64,000 bases of DNA from CBDBLK01 sp965215445 (GCA_965215445.1 CBDCDT010000002.1:1116001-1180000); one strand, 5' to 3'. Counted from the first letter of the stretch, positions 1-9,242 are shown. The notes: generated by a model from the sequence alone, not told the origin. Program-made: numbers and translations.

Positions 1-377
1 TAGGGGGCGGAGGAAGCGGACAATACACCGTCAAAAGGGGTGAAACCTTAATGTTGGTCGCTTTTAACATTTATGGCGATTATGCCCGTTGGAGAGAACT
101 TGCCAGCATGAACAACATTTCTTCCGGCAATATCAGCGAGGGAATGGTTCTCAATTATACTGAACCCGCTACAAAATTTGTCTGGAGTCCCAATGGAGAA
201 CCTCACCTCATTAAGAGAGGGGAGACTTTGGGTAGCATTTCTCAAGACAAATACAATACCCGTTCAAAGTGGCGTTTGCTCTACGATAACAACCGCCCCA
301 TGATCAAAGACCCCAACCTCATTTTTGCTGGATTTACTCTTTACTATATTCCTTTAAGGGACTTGGCCTCCGAATAG
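1..377 (+). CDS. LysM-domain protein, C-terminal fragment
   Basis: The reading frame is open from the window edge, so the gene starts upstream; the internal ATG at 51 is not its start. Translation from base 3 gives a glycine/serine linker (GGGGSGQ) and then two LysM-like repeats, each opening with a VKRGETL or IKRGETL motif and each about 50 residues long, with a short tail after the second. LysM modules bind N-acetylglucosamine chains of peptidoglycan, so the protein is probably a periplasmic or surface wall-binding protein. The catalytic or other N-terminal part is out of view. The next gene follows on the same strand about 100 bases downstream and may be co-transcribed. Confidence 0.8.
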   Translation, partial: GGGGSGQYTVKRGETLMLVAFNIYGDYARWRELASMNNISSGNISEGMVLNYTEPATKFVWSPNGEPHLIKRGETLGSISQDKYNTRSKWRLLYDNNRPMIKDPNLIFAGFTLYYIPLRDLASE

Positions 378-480
378 GAGGCCCTTCCCCTTGAGGGGGC
401 GATTGACGCGTCTTGGCCTTAGTCACTTCTTTTCAATTCCCCTTTGGCATCCAGGAATTGAGTTGGGTAAAATGCCTGCT

Positions 481-1263
481 ATGATGCGCTTTTTTATCCC
501 ACTTTGCTTCCTCTTGGCCGGTTGTGGCCTTTTAAAACAGGATTTTACTTATATAAAATCCAACCGCGAAATTCCTACAGAGAGCAATGAAAGCGTTCTC
601 AATCACCTGGCCTTTCTCTCAAAATTTTATTTGGATATCTACTCATCTTCCCAAATTCATTTGGACAAGAAAGCACGGGAATATCTCCAGGCCATTTATC
701 AGAGAATTGCCAAAAATAATGAGCGTCTCCTGCCTTTGAACCAAAAGGTCAAATTTTATTTTATAGAGGAATCAACCCCTTTGATTTTCTCTCTCCCCCA
801 CGGCCACATTTTTATATCCGACGGATTGTTTTTGAAATACCTGGGATATGAGAGTTTATTGGTCAGTGTCCTGACTTTTGAGTTTATAAAATCTTTTCGG
901 GGTATTTATAAAAAATGGGAAGTCATTCCGGTCGGTTATATCACCACACCACATATTGTTTCACTGACCCGCATCGACCTCAACGTCAAAATGGAAATTA
1001 ACAAATGGTCTTATTTGGCCATGAAACGGGCGGGCCATGACCCATCCTCTATTCTCAGTTGGATTAGAATTCAAAATAAAAACACTGTGGATTTTACACT
1101 TTTAAATGGCCGAGGGAGGTCTATTTCAGAAGAAGAGTTTTTGTTTAAAAATTTTCTGGCGCTTCAACAAAGGGAAATACGCTCGGTTATGCCATTTGGA
1201 AATTCCTCCGAAGGGTTTTATTATTTAGTCAACTACATCAAAAAGAAAAGTAGAATTTTATGA
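481..1263 (+). CDS. M48-like lipoprotein lacking the zinc-binding motif
   Basis: The start at 481 (or 484) puts a lipoprotein signal at the N terminus: hydrophobic FFIPLCFLLAGC with the lipobox cysteine at residue 15. The longer frame from 391 would bury this signal. The middle resembles the M48 metallopeptidase core: the segment SLPHGHIFISDGLFLKYL matches the family's 'LPGGYIFVTRGLL' strand-helix, and MKRAGHDPSSIL matches the later 'RAGYDP' helix. Where M48 enzymes carry HExxH this protein has FEFIK (residues 133-137), so both histidine ligands are gone. It is therefore probably a non-catalytic scaffold or chaperone-like relative of BepA/LoiP-type proteins. Its stop overlaps the next start (ATGA). 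Confidence 0.7.
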   Translation: MMRFFIPLCFLLAGCGLLKQDFTYIKSNREIPTESNESVLNHLAFLSKFYLDIYSSSQIHLDKKAREYLQAIYQRIAKNNERLLPLNQKVKFYFIEESTPLIFSLPHGHIFISDGLFLKYLGYESLLVSVLTFEFIKSFRGIYKKWEVIPVGYITTPHIVSLTRIDLNVKMEINKWSYLAMKRAGHDPSSILSWIRIQNKNTVDFTLLNGRGRSISEEEFLFKNFLALQQREIRSVMPFGNSSEGFYYLVNYIKKKSRIL

Positions 1264-2285
1264 AAGCAAAAGGCGAAGATCACAATAGGAAGCTTATCGA
1301 AACACTTTTTTATGCTTCGATAAAATCCGAAAAATCAAAGATAAAAATAGAAAAGCTGATTGGAGATGCAGGTATGCGAAAGTATTTCCGTATCCTGGGA
1401 AGTAAAAAAAATTACATTGCCTGTTTGAATGAGGCCAACAATAATCAAGTCGCCAAATTTGCTGAAATCCAGAAAATATTTCAAGACCACTCTATTAATG
1501 TTCCCGATATTTATGATTGTCACTTGGATAAAGACTATATCCTTCAAGAAGACTTGGGCGATCAATCTCTGCTTCAAGTGTTGGGCACTTGTAAAACTTT
1601 GGAGCGAGAAAGAGATTTATATGAAACCGCCATTTGCCAGATGATGCAAATACAAAAATTGGTTTTGGATAACCACGATCTTGAAAAACCTTTTTCCAGA
1701 CTCGCTTTTGATGCAAAAAAATTTATGCAAGAAATTGAATTTAGCATCAAATATTTTATAAAATGGTTCCTTAAACACAAATTGACAAAAAGTGAGGAAC
1801 AGATTCTGAAAGACCATTTTTTGGGAATTTCCCAGAAACTGGCGGCATCTCCCAGAGTTTTATGTCACAGAGATTATCATTCCCGCAATATTGTAGTTAA
1901 AGAAGAGAAACAATATGTGATTGATTTTCAAGATGCCCGTTTGGGGATTCCCCAATACGATTTAGTTTCCCTTCTGGAGGATTGTTATTATTCTGTAAAC
2001 CAGTCCAACAAATCGTACTTAAAAGAGTTGTATTGGAACCAATTTATCAAACACTACAAACTCCAATCTTCGCTGGAGGAATTTAACCTTTTGTACGATC
2101 TTGCCGCCATTCAAAGGATTTTCAAGGCGATTGGAAGTTTTACCTATATTTTTCAGAAGAAGGAAGACTTTCGCTATCTTAAATACGTTGGTTACGCCTT
2201 TGAAAACCTCAGAAAAATTCTCTCAGTTCACCCACAATTGGAAGATTTAAAAGTTGTATTGGGAAATATCTATTATGGACGTTAA
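1260..2285 (+). CDS. amgK: AmgK-like amino-sugar kinase (phosphotransferase family)
   Basis: Aminoglycoside phosphotransferase/choline kinase fold. The kinase catalytic loop is visible as LCHRDYHSRNIVV and the metal-binding motif as VIDFQDARLG; the N-lobe holds GDAGMRKYFRI, typical of the COG3178 family. The 341-residue length fits AmgK, which phosphorylates the anomeric position of N-acetylmuramate (and N-acetylglucosamine) in the MurU peptidoglycan-recycling route that bypasses de novo UDP-MurNAc synthesis. The start overlaps the preceding stop by four bases. The neighbouring nucleotidyltransferase gene overlaps its 3' end, the usual amgK-murU arrangement. Substrate assignment rests on this pairing; another small-molecule kinase is possible. 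Confidence 0.75.
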   Translation: MKAKGEDHNRKLIETLFYASIKSEKSKIKIEKLIGDAGMRKYFRILGSKKNYIACLNEANNNQVAKFAEIQKIFQDHSINVPDIYDCHLDKDYILQEDLGDQSLLQVLGTCKTLERERDLYETAICQMMQIQKLVLDNHDLEKPFSRLAFDAKKFMQEIEFSIKYFIKWFLKHKLTKSEEQILKDHFLGISQKLAASPRVLCHRDYHSRNIVVKEEKQYVIDFQDARLGIPQYDLVSLLEDCYYSVNQSNKSYLKELYWNQFIKHYKLQSSLEEFNLLYDLAAIQRIFKAIGSFTYIFQKKEDFRYLKYVGYAFENLRKILSVHPQLEDLKVVLGNIYYGR

Positions 2286-3207
2286 AAATTGCTTCATTTT
2301 AGGTGCTGGTCTGGGAAGCAGAATGGGTGTTATCGGAAAAATACTTCCCAAAGTCCTCTGGCCTATTTATGAAAAAACATTATTGGAATTGCAAATTGCC
2401 TTTGCACGAAAATGGGGCTGCCAAAACTTTTTTATCAATGCTCACCACTTGTCGGATAAAATTGAAGAGTTCGTTGCGCAAAAAAATATCAATATCCAAA
2501 TTTTGCGAGAAGAAGTTTTGCTGGGGGCAGGAGGGGCATTTTTAAATCTCAAACAAAAGATTGGAAGTGGAATTTTTCTTTATTTAAACTGTGATACCTT
2601 CTATTTTTTTAACCAATCCTTTTTTAATTCTTTGGCCGCTAAAATTCACGACTACCCTCTGGTTCTGGCGGGATTGGCCTCCCCAAATACTGGATACAGG
2701 CAAACTTTGGCCAGAGAGGGACTGCTTCAAGATATTACTCCCGCACCTTCTCATCCGGGCTATCTGACTTACGCCGGAATGGGACTGGCCAATTTGGATT
2801 TATTTGATAAGGTTACTCACCCGATTGAACCAGTGGGATTTTTTACGTCTTGTGCCGATTGGCGCAAACGCCCCATCCCCATTGTGGCCCCGGAGGAAAG
2901 TTTTGAATACTGGGATTTTGGCACCCGAGAACGCTACCTCAAAGGAATTTTGCAGCTTATGATAAAAAAGGAAAGCAACCTGTTTCAATTTTTAGTCGAG
3001 AATGATGCCCTCAATGCGAAACTTCTTAAAGCTGACTCTTATAACGGTAAAGAGGGTATTTTAAATTTTTGTGAGGCGCCCGAAGAAGACACTTTTCACA
3101 ACGCTTGTCTGTTTATGAAAAGGCCCTTGGGGGCCTTTCGCGGGGAAGGCCTTTATTGCGAAGGACACTTTGATCCCTTGCCGTTGAACCGGGAGACTGA
3201 CCTATGA
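2275..3207 (+). CDS. murU: MurU-like sugar-1-phosphate nucleotidyltransferase
   Basis: The N terminus carries the nucleotidyltransferase signature GAGLGSRMG followed by the LPKVLWPI segment with its lysine, and NCDTFYFF supplies the metal-binding aspartate near residue 107. DFGTRERYL near residue 220 matches the family's 'DIGTPERL' loop. With the kinase gene that overlaps it by eleven bases, the expected reaction is MurNAc-1-P + UTP to UDP-MurNAc + PPi. The protein is about 310 residues, some 90 longer than the usual MurU, with a C-terminal extension of no recognised domain. The ATG at 2275 is preferred over the upstream TTG because the signature then lies at residue 10. Confidence 0.7.
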   Translation: MDVKNCFILGAGLGSRMGVIGKILPKVLWPIYEKTLLELQIAFARKWGCQNFFINAHHLSDKIEEFVAQKNINIQILREEVLLGAGGAFLNLKQKIGSGIFLYLNCDTFYFFNQSFFNSLAAKIHDYPLVLAGLASPNTGYRQTLAREGLLQDITPAPSHPGYLTYAGMGLANLDLFDKVTHPIEPVGFFTSCADWRKRPIPIVAPEESFEYWDFGTRERYLKGILQLMIKKESNLFQFLVENDALNAKLLKADSYNGKEGILNFCEAPEEDTFHNACLFMKRPLGAFRGEGLYCEGHFDPLPLNRETDL

Positions 3208-3914
3208 AAGTAAAAATTCTGGAGCGCTCGGCAGTCACCAGAAATCTTCTGATCTTTCAAATTTTTAGCCTCATTTACCTTTACGTCATTCAGTCTCTGT
3301 CTCTGGGAGCTTCTGCTCTGGAATGGAAACCCTTTTTGGATATGTTGGAAGTTCGGCCCTGGATAATTGCGAGTTTTATTCTCACCTTTTTTGCCATTTA
3401 TTGGGGGACTCGGTTTTCCACGTTCTTGTTTGCTTCCTTTTGCTTTCTGATCTTGGGAGAATCTTTTCTTTTTCTTTTCAAAAATTTTGACAAACTTATT
3501 CTGGTACTCATTTTTTTTCACGCCATCTGCTCAATGTATTTTTTGCTCTTTTGGAAGCTTGAACAACAAGAGGCCATTTATTGTCCCTCATTTGATAAAA
3601 ATTTTATTGGGAAATTGAGCGAATACAACCTCAGCGTCGAGGTGGAATCTTCTTCTGGCCCTCTCCAGGGAGTTCTCACCAACTGGGATGACAAAGGATG
3701 TTTTTTTGCCGTACCACATCCACACCGGCAACTCAAAGGAAAAATCCGCTTTAAAATCTTCTTTGAGGGATTTCAATTCCAATGCCGGGGCCAGGTGGTC
3801 ACCAAATACGCCGGAGGTTATGGGGTTCGCCTGGTAAAAACCCCGGAAACTCTTAACTGGGAATCCTTTTATGATATAATAAGCGATAGAGGCTACCGGC
3901 CGAGATATGTTTAG
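3204..3914 (+). CDS. Membrane protein with C-terminal PilZ-like domain
   Basis: Three to four hydrophobic helices occupy the first 120 residues; the remaining 115 look like a PilZ beta-barrel (VLTNWDDKGCFFAV, then a QCRGQVVTKYAGGYGVRLV end). PilZ domains bind cyclic di-GMP through RxxxR and (D/N)xSxxG. Here the second motif is degenerate (NWDDKG) and no clear RxxxR precedes it, so c-di-GMP binding is uncertain. The start overlaps the murU stop (ATGA), placing it in the same transcript as the cell-wall recycling genes. Function is unknown beyond a possible membrane-linked signalling role. Confidence 0.65.
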   Translation: MKVKILERSAVTRNLLIFQIFSLIYLYVIQSLSLGASALEWKPFLDMLEVRPWIIASFILTFFAIYWGTRFSTFLFASFCFLILGESFLFLFKNFDKLILVLIFFHAICSMYFLLFWKLEQQEAIYCPSFDKNFIGKLSEYNLSVEVESSSGPLQGVLTNWDDKGCFFAVPHPHRQLKGKIRFKIFFEGFQFQCRGQVVTKYAGGYGVRLVKTPETLNWESFYDIISDRGYRPRYV

Positions 3915-3927
3915 AAGGTGTGCAACC

Positions 3928-4425
3928 ATGAAAAATAAATTTCCACTATTTCTTGCGATCCTGCTGATGAGCTTGTCCGCGTGTAATCAGAAATCGAGTC
4001 CTGAAAACACTTTGAGAAATTTTATCAACTACCGTTTTGAAGAGGGCCAATCCCGGCAAGACATTTTGGATATGCTGGATAATCCGCTCAGAGAAAAAGT
4101 GGAAAATATGGATGCCAAGGCCTTTAACGAATTTGCCGACACCAGCAATTTACGCAAGGCCAAGTTTATTATTAACGTCAAAAACTGTGTCCATGATTCA
4201 AAGTGTTTCCTTACCTACACTCTCAAATACCAAGAACGTATCATTGCTCAGGAAGATGAAAAACAAAAATTTAAAATGGCCAATTTGGAAGTCAAAAAAA
4301 TTGCCGAAATCGTCTCTCCTGAACCAGATGTCTGGAAGATAGCTGACGTGAGCATTGTGAAATCCTACATCGAAGGCCGCGATAACATTGAAGTCGGTGC
4401 CGAAGGGGTGATTCAAGTTCCCTAG
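3928..4425 (+). CDS. Small lipoprotein of unknown function
   Basis: The start at 3928 follows an AGAAGGTG ribosome-binding sequence and gives a lipoprotein signal ending in the lipobox LSAC, about 19 residues in. The mature part (about 145 residues) is charged and alpha/beta-like, contains one cysteine pair (NCVHDSKC), and ends in a segment resembling the small NTF2-like or DUF4878-type lipoproteins (phrases such as WKIADVSIVKSY). That likeness is weak. It follows the PilZ-like gene closely and is probably transcribed with it. Confidence 0.65.
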   Translation: MKNKFPLFLAILLMSLSACNQKSSPENTLRNFINYRFEEGQSRQDILDMLDNPLREKVENMDAKAFNEFADTSNLRKAKFIINVKNCVHDSKCFLTYTLKYQERIIAQEDEKQKFKMANLEVKKIAEIVSPEPDVWKIADVSIVKSYIEGRDNIEVGAEGVIQVP

Positions 4426-4494
4426 GCCCCAAAATGTCAAGATAACGCATAAAGCTTGCCTCATTGCAATTCTCCTTTTAGAACCTTTGACACA

Positions 4495-5544
4495 ATGAAA
4501 TCTACAGCAAATTCACACAAGCACACTCTCTTTGGCCTCTTCTTGCTAATGGGAATCTTTGTCACCATGGGGTTTAAGGGCAAAAAATTGTCACGCAATC
4601 ACATTCCCATACATACCGAAGAAAAATTGCCCCCGCTTGCTCATACTCCCCCAGTACAACAAAAAACCTTATCTCAAACACCAGAAATTTATCCCGTATC
4701 GGCCAAACCTTTGGCCCAAATGAAACCCGATACGGCCATATTTTTTCAAAACTGGCGGCCTGGCAAAAGGCCTCAGTTTATCCACTATTGGAAAAATGGA
4801 AAACTTATAGAAATAGACAAAGGAACTTTGAGTAATACTGGGTTTATCATTCCGGCCACAGGAAAAATTTTAAACCTCAGCGATAGTGCTTCCATCGCCA
4901 AAATTATCTCTCAAAGAAATAAAGAATTTCATCGCTTTCAAGGCCATCCACTTGAGCAGTACACGGCCTTGGGAAATCAGGCCTACTCTGTAGTCACCTT
5001 TACTCCCGGCATGAGAGATGATAGAGAGTACATCTCCCCTCCCCCAGACCTCTCTTTTGCCGTTCAGGGGCCAGACCACACCTTTGAACATATTGACCCC
5101 GATGATGAAGAATCCCGCAAAAAACTGCGCGCTAAAACTGTTAGTCTTGGCCATGGAGGAGAAATCGTTTTCAAAGTTGAAGGCGATGGCCTGCTTGTAA
5201 ACCGCTCTGGTCCGGACTTTGTCATTTATGAAAATGCTTTTCGCATAGATGACAATATGATCTATCAAGAATTTGCCCGTGTAGGTGTGGCCGAAGTCAA
5301 CCGGCCCGACGATTATCTTTGGTTTCCCTGCCACCCGGATCAAAACGACATCCTTCATTGTGCCGGTGCCGTTCCCACTGATGAGGGAGGAGATCAATTT
5401 GATTTGTCCTTCTTGGGCCTTGATAAAATCAAGTACATTAAAATTCGCGACACAGGCCTAAACTACAACCTTTTTGAGGCGCCAGATACAGAAGGTTTTG
5501 ACTTGGATGCCTTAAAATTGATTTACCCTTTCAAGGAGAAATAA
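4495..5544 (+). CDS. Exported cell-surface protein, conserved but uncharacterised
   Basis: From the ATG at 4495 there is an N-terminal hydrophobic anchor (LFGLFLLMGIFVTMGF), a proline-rich linker, and a globular C-terminal domain of about 200 residues. That domain has the pattern of a recurrent bacterial surface-protein family: GHGGEIVFKVEG, then DFVIYENAF, a cysteine pair (FPCHPD and LHCAGA), GGDQFDL and a closing EGFDLDALKLI. The family is often seen in delta-type bacteria; its function is not known. The stop overlaps the next start (TAATG). Possibly calcium-binding, given the acid-rich loops, but this is inference. Confidence 0.65.
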   Translation: MKSTANSHKHTLFGLFLLMGIFVTMGFKGKKLSRNHIPIHTEEKLPPLAHTPPVQQKTLSQTPEIYPVSAKPLAQMKPDTAIFFQNWRPGKRPQFIHYWKNGKLIEIDKGTLSNTGFIIPATGKILNLSDSASIAKIISQRNKEFHRFQGHPLEQYTALGNQAYSVVTFTPGMRDDREYISPPPDLSFAVQGPDHTFEHIDPDDEESRKKLRAKTVSLGHGGEIVFKVEGDGLLVNRSGPDFVIYENAFRIDDNMIYQEFARVGVAEVNRPDDYLWFPCHPDQNDILHCAGAVPTDEGGDQFDLSFLGLDKIKYIKIRDTGLNYNLFEAPDTEGFDLDALKLIYPFKEK

Positions 5545-6440
5545 TGACTTTAAAAAACCTAATCTTGTTTACTTTTTTATTCCTGCAATATGCAGTTTTG
5601 GGCGAATCCAAAGTTATCTATTCAAGCGAAAAACCTTTCACTCCCTTCCTCGAACAGGCCTTCAAACAAACGGTATTGCTCATTTTAGAAGAAGAAGGTT
5701 TGGCGAAAATATGGGACTTCAAGGCAGGGGCCTTCAATGCCACCTCCTTTACAGTTGATAAAAGGTGCACTTCTTCTCTATTGCTTTATGCTCACCCCGT
5801 CTTGCTTGATGCTGAAACCACCTGCTATATTGATGATCTTCGCAATGAAATTATTTTTTTAGGAAAAACTTTGCCACCTCAAGGACATTTTTCTTTCATC
5901 TATTTTTTTCAAGACCAGGAAAAAATTTCTTTTTTATTTAACGGCAGGGATTTTCCCCATGCCAAACATGGATATATTAAGGCCAAAGTTGTTTACAAGG
6001 ACGGAAGGGAACACTTTTTACAAGATTTGGTTACACAAGTTCCTGGTTATTCAGGTGCCATGTTCAACGAAGAGGGCATCTCAGTGATTTCCTATACCAA
6101 GGCCAGTGGTCTTGGTTCCAATGAAATTTATTCTTTACCCAAAAACAAACTCAGAAATCTGTTTCTCGAAAATCAATTGGCCCCTTTCTCTGCACTTGCG
6201 GGCAAAACCCATGGCCTTTTTCCTGGACTTGCAATGAAACTTTTTTCCAGCAATGAAAACTACCTTTATTACAATAAAAGCATTTATGGAGAGTATCCAA
6301 GTTATACTCTCCATAAAAAAACCAAGGTCAGAGAGTCTGTGAATATTCCACAAGAATGCGATCTTTTAGGGCAATACAATAATCGTTGGTATTTTCACTG
6401 CCGGCAAAAGGAATTGGTCTATAGCTCTGAATGGCCTTGA
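5544..6440 (+). CDS. Secreted protein of unknown function
   Basis: Begins with a clean signal peptide (LILFTFLFLQYAVLG) and is predicted to be exported. The roughly 280-residue mature part contains several cysteines and no motif I recognise. It is translationally coupled to the preceding surface-protein gene (overlapping stop and start) and the two may work together. Its 3' end overlaps the convergent subtilase gene by about 22 bases. Confidence 0.55.
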   Translation: MTLKNLILFTFLFLQYAVLGESKVIYSSEKPFTPFLEQAFKQTVLLILEEEGLAKIWDFKAGAFNATSFTVDKRCTSSLLLYAHPVLLDAETTCYIDDLRNEIIFLGKTLPPQGHFSFIYFFQDQEKISFLFNGRDFPHAKHGYIKAKVVYKDGREHFLQDLVTQVPGYSGAMFNEEGISVISYTKASGLGSNEIYSLPKNKLRNLFLENQLAPFSALAGKTHGLFPGLAMKLFSSNENYLYYNKSIYGEYPSYTLHKKTKVRESVNIPQECDLLGQYNNRWYFHCRQKELVYSSEWP

Positions 6441-7837
6441 TCGGCCATTTCTTTTTTTGCCGTTTTGATAGCGTCTTTTTGGTGACTAAAAAGAGTGAGG
6501 CCTGCGGCCCAGAGCGCGCGCTTGCGATTGACGATTCCAGAACTGACGACTTTATTCTTTAAATAGTCTTTAGTATCCACCGTTTGCATAATAATATCTT
6601 TAATTTGCGCGGCCGTAAGATTGGGGTTGATGTCCTTAATTTGGGCCGCCACATTGGAGACGTAAGGAGTGGCCTGTGAAGTTCCCGTCATTTCCACATA
6701 ATCCCGGGCCGGAACAGTGGAGCGAATGCCGATACCGGGAGCAAGAACGTCAACAGTAGTTCTACCGTAATTTGAAAAGCCGGCCAAACCTTCATAATCC
6801 TGACTGGCCCCTACGGTAATGGTGTTGGGCCTTCGCAAATTGGCCGGGGTTGAAGGGTATTTGTCGTTATTACTTCCTTCATTTCCAGCGGCAAATACAA
6901 ATAACATTTCGGGGGAGGCATCGACATATTGGCGAGCACCCTCTAGCGTTTCTTCCAAAAATAAACGTGTGTACGAGTTAATAAACTCTTTTGAAACATC
7001 TCCTATCATATTTTTGGCCACATATTTTATCATGCTCCTTCCATCTTGATAGCCAAGTCCAAACGAATTGTTGACGACATCTACTTTATGGCCTCGAAGA
7101 TATTCTGCAATTACGCTATAAACTTTGGTTGTGCGATCGACTAAATGTTTGAGGAACATGACAAATAAATATGAACCCACTTCTTCACCCAAAAGTTGCT
7201 TGTCCAAAGAATTTTCTGCCACTGGAGTTATAAATTCAAAACTCAAGGGTTTGCCCAAAAATTGATTTTTCCAGATATTCATTTCCTTGTTCAAAATATC
7301 TTCCCATCCAGCAAAATGATTCAGGCCTATAGCTAAAAGATGACCAAAAGTACTATCTTCATTGGTCTCGGTGGCAAGCAGTTTGACGGACAGTAATTTA
7401 ATATCTTTGCCGCCTTTGGCAGCGATACCGCCAACGTGAGTTCCATGCATGTAACCAGCGCAATCGATCCAAAGTTTAAAAAATTCAGCATCTCGTCCTT
7501 TTGCCAAAAGCCAATCTAAATTTTCATCACTGATCGTGCCTCTGGAGTAATCACCTTTAATTTCAAAAAAGCGTCGAACATCAGGAGTTAAACAGCCTAG
7601 ATGAGTATCATTGATGATTTCTGAATTTCCCTCATCAAAGTTCCACCCGTGAACATCGTTGCGGCGGCCATTACCATCTTCATCTAGGTCGTTATCTGGC
7701 AAATCCACCGGATTAAACCAAATATGAGAGGCCAAATCGGGATGCCTGATATCCACTCCCGAGTCAACGATGGCCACAAGAGAAGCTAAAATGATATGTG
7801 AATAGAAAAGAGAGAAACACAAAACAAGATTTTTCAT
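6419..7837 (-). CDS. Secreted subtilisin-like serine protease (S8)
   Basis: All three catalytic blocks are present: aspartate in VAIVDSGVDIRHPDLA, histidine in HGTHVGGIAA and serine in GTSQATPYVSN; the oxyanion asparagine lies in FAAGNEGSNND. The start at 7837 yields a signal peptide (LVLCFSLFYSHIILA) leading almost directly into the catalytic domain, so there is no room for a classical I9 propeptide. The H and D blocks are separated by an unusually long insert of about 100 residues, and a further insert sits between H and S. An exported subtilase with no propeptide is typical of scavenging or predatory bacteria. Confidence 0.85.
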   Translation of the reverse strand: MKNLVLCFSLFYSHIILASLVAIVDSGVDIRHPDLASHIWFNPVDLPDNDLDEDGNGRRNDVHGWNFDEGNSEIINDTHLGCLTPDVRRFFEIKGDYSRGTISDENLDWLLAKGRDAEFFKLWIDCAGYMHGTHVGGIAAKGGKDIKLLSVKLLATETNEDSTFGHLLAIGLNHFAGWEDILNKEMNIWKNQFLGKPLSFEFITPVAENSLDKQLLGEEVGSYLFVMFLKHLVDRTTKVYSVIAEYLRGHKVDVVNNSFGLGYQDGRSMIKYVAKNMIGDVSKEFINSYTRLFLEETLEGARQYVDASPEMLFVFAAGNEGSNNDKYPSTPANLRRPNTITVGASQDYEGLAGFSNYGRTTVDVLAPGIGIRSTVPARDYVEMTGTSQATPYVSNVAAQIKDINPNLTAAQIKDIIMQTVDTKDYLKNKVVSSGIVNRKRALWAAGLTLFSHQKDAIKTAKKEMADQGHSEL

Positions 7838-7918
7838 ACACCATCCCTTCCATGAGAAAATTGTCGTCATCCTTACTAAATTAGACTATTTTTACCGTGC
7901 AAAAGCAACTAATAATAT

Positions 7919-8326
7919 CTAACATTCTTCTTTATAAAAAAACTGCCAAGGCCTTCCGTCGGGATCACTAATCCACATAAAATACCTATGGCCCAAGCGA
8001 CCTTTTTGAAATTTCAAAGGGGGAAAAGTACTTTCCAAATTTTTGTCAGTCCTTCGGTATTCCATAAACTCCACTTTTCGGGATAAGTTTTCCCATTCGG
8101 AAAGCTCTGAGAATTGTAAGTTTAAAGGCGTGGTAAATTCAGTTGGAGGTTGCAGGGGAGTTTCGCTCTTTTCCACCTGAAAACAAAATTGCTCTCCCTT
8201 CAAAAAAAATTCTTCTCTCTCTTTTAATTGAGGATAAACTTCTAAATCTAAAAGCTCACTCAAAAAACGCACTAAAATCCGAGGATTTGTACTGTGGAGA
8301 ACGAGAGGATCGGCAGAGTTTGGCAT
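7919..8326 (-). CDS. VOC/glyoxalase-like domain protein
   Basis: A single vicinal-oxygen-chelate-type domain: the N-terminal LVLHSTNPRILVRFLSELL matches the family's first beta-alpha unit and FMWISDPDGRPWQFF its last strand (the usual 'DPDGNxxEF' motif). Metal ligands cannot be assigned with confidence, so catalytic activity is open. The start at 8326 is eight bases beyond the folP stop with GAAG just before it, implying translational coupling; the longer frame to 8398 would overlap folP by 65 bases. Confidence 0.6.
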   Translation of the reverse strand: MPNSADPLVLHSTNPRILVRFLSELLDLEVYPQLKEREEFFLKGEQFCFQVEKSETPLQPPTEFTTPLNLQFSELSEWENLSRKVEFMEYRRTDKNLESTFPPLKFQKGRLGHRYFMWISDPDGRPWQFFYKEEC

Positions 8327-8333
8327 ATCTTCA

Positions 8334-9236
8334 TTATGCCTCACTTCCTTTTGGAAAAACACCTGGATCGTGCAAGCGAATGAGAACCTGAACGGCACGG
8401 CCTTCTTTTTTTAAGACCATTTTCCAGCGTTTTAACCACGCTGAGTGCAGAGCTTTGGTGTGGGCGAAGAGTCTTTCATCTTCCAAAGTTTCAGGGTGGT
8501 CGAGCAGGAAACGCCGGCGCAAAAAGGACTTACGGCCAATTCCCAACACCAACTTGTGAGGCATATTTGGCAAACTGGCGAACTGTTTTTCATCGGCGAA
8601 AAGAGCGAGAAGTTGTTCATTTTGGTCAAAAGTTTTGGAAAAACCAAAGCCGGGATCCCACCAAATTCTGTCTAAAAGCTCATGCTTTTTAAAATACTTA
8701 AACGCCTTACTCCAACCGTCCATCAATAACTCCACCCCTGATCGAGACTCCTCTACATAGCTCAAATGCCGAGCGCTCTCTTCACGGCCAGGTGCCAAAT
8801 TGTGGGTATAAACGTATTCGGCATTGGGAAAGCGACTTAAAAAATCACCAATCACCGCATCTTGAACCCCCGCCACGCTATTCCACAAAATTGGCCTTTG
8901 CGGCCCCCTGGACAAAAGTTTTTCAAAAAAGAAGTGCGCTGTCTCAAAGCGGTAAGTGTCCAGTGAGACGATAAAAAAGTGATTTTGGGAGAGTTCGAGC
9001 AAGGGGTCGATAAAGGGAACTAAACGCGCCTTCTCTTCTTCTGGCCCGATAGGATCGGCCTTGGGTGCTGTCGATTGCGCTCCAATATCCAAAACCTTGA
9101 CTCCACTTTGCAAGAGCCAGTGGGCCTGCTTGAAAAAACTTTCGGGATGATTGTATTTTCCCCCGTCGGAAAAAGAATCGGGGGTTACGTTGAGTATCCC
9201 CATCATATCAAATTGAATATCTTTGAAGGAAAACAC
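8334..9236 (-). CDS. folP: Dihydropteroate synthase
   Basis: FolP condenses 6-hydroxymethyl-dihydropterin diphosphate with p-aminobenzoate in folate synthesis. The N-terminal signature MGILNVTPDSFSDGGKY, the second signature VLDIGAQSTAPKA and the pterin-binding KLVLGIGRKSFLRR are all visible. The 300-residue length is slightly above the usual 270-290. The C-terminal RLHDPGVF stands where most family members have an 'RVHDV' motif. It starts six bases after ftsH stops on the same strand, the ftsH-folP pairing seen in many proteobacteria. Confidence 0.93.
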   Translation of the reverse strand: MFSFKDIQFDMMGILNVTPDSFSDGGKYNHPESFFKQAHWLLQSGVKVLDIGAQSTAPKADPIGPEEEKARLVPFIDPLLELSQNHFFIVSLDTYRFETAHFFFEKLLSRGPQRPILWNSVAGVQDAVIGDFLSRFPNAEYVYTHNLAPGREESARHLSYVEESRSGVELLMDGWSKAFKYFKKHELLDRIWWDPGFGFSKTFDQNEQLLALFADEKQFASLPNMPHKLVLGIGRKSFLRRRFLLDHPETLEDERLFAHTKALHSAWLKRWKMVLKKEGRAVQVLIRLHDPGVFPKGSEA

Positions 9237-9242
9237 AAAAAA

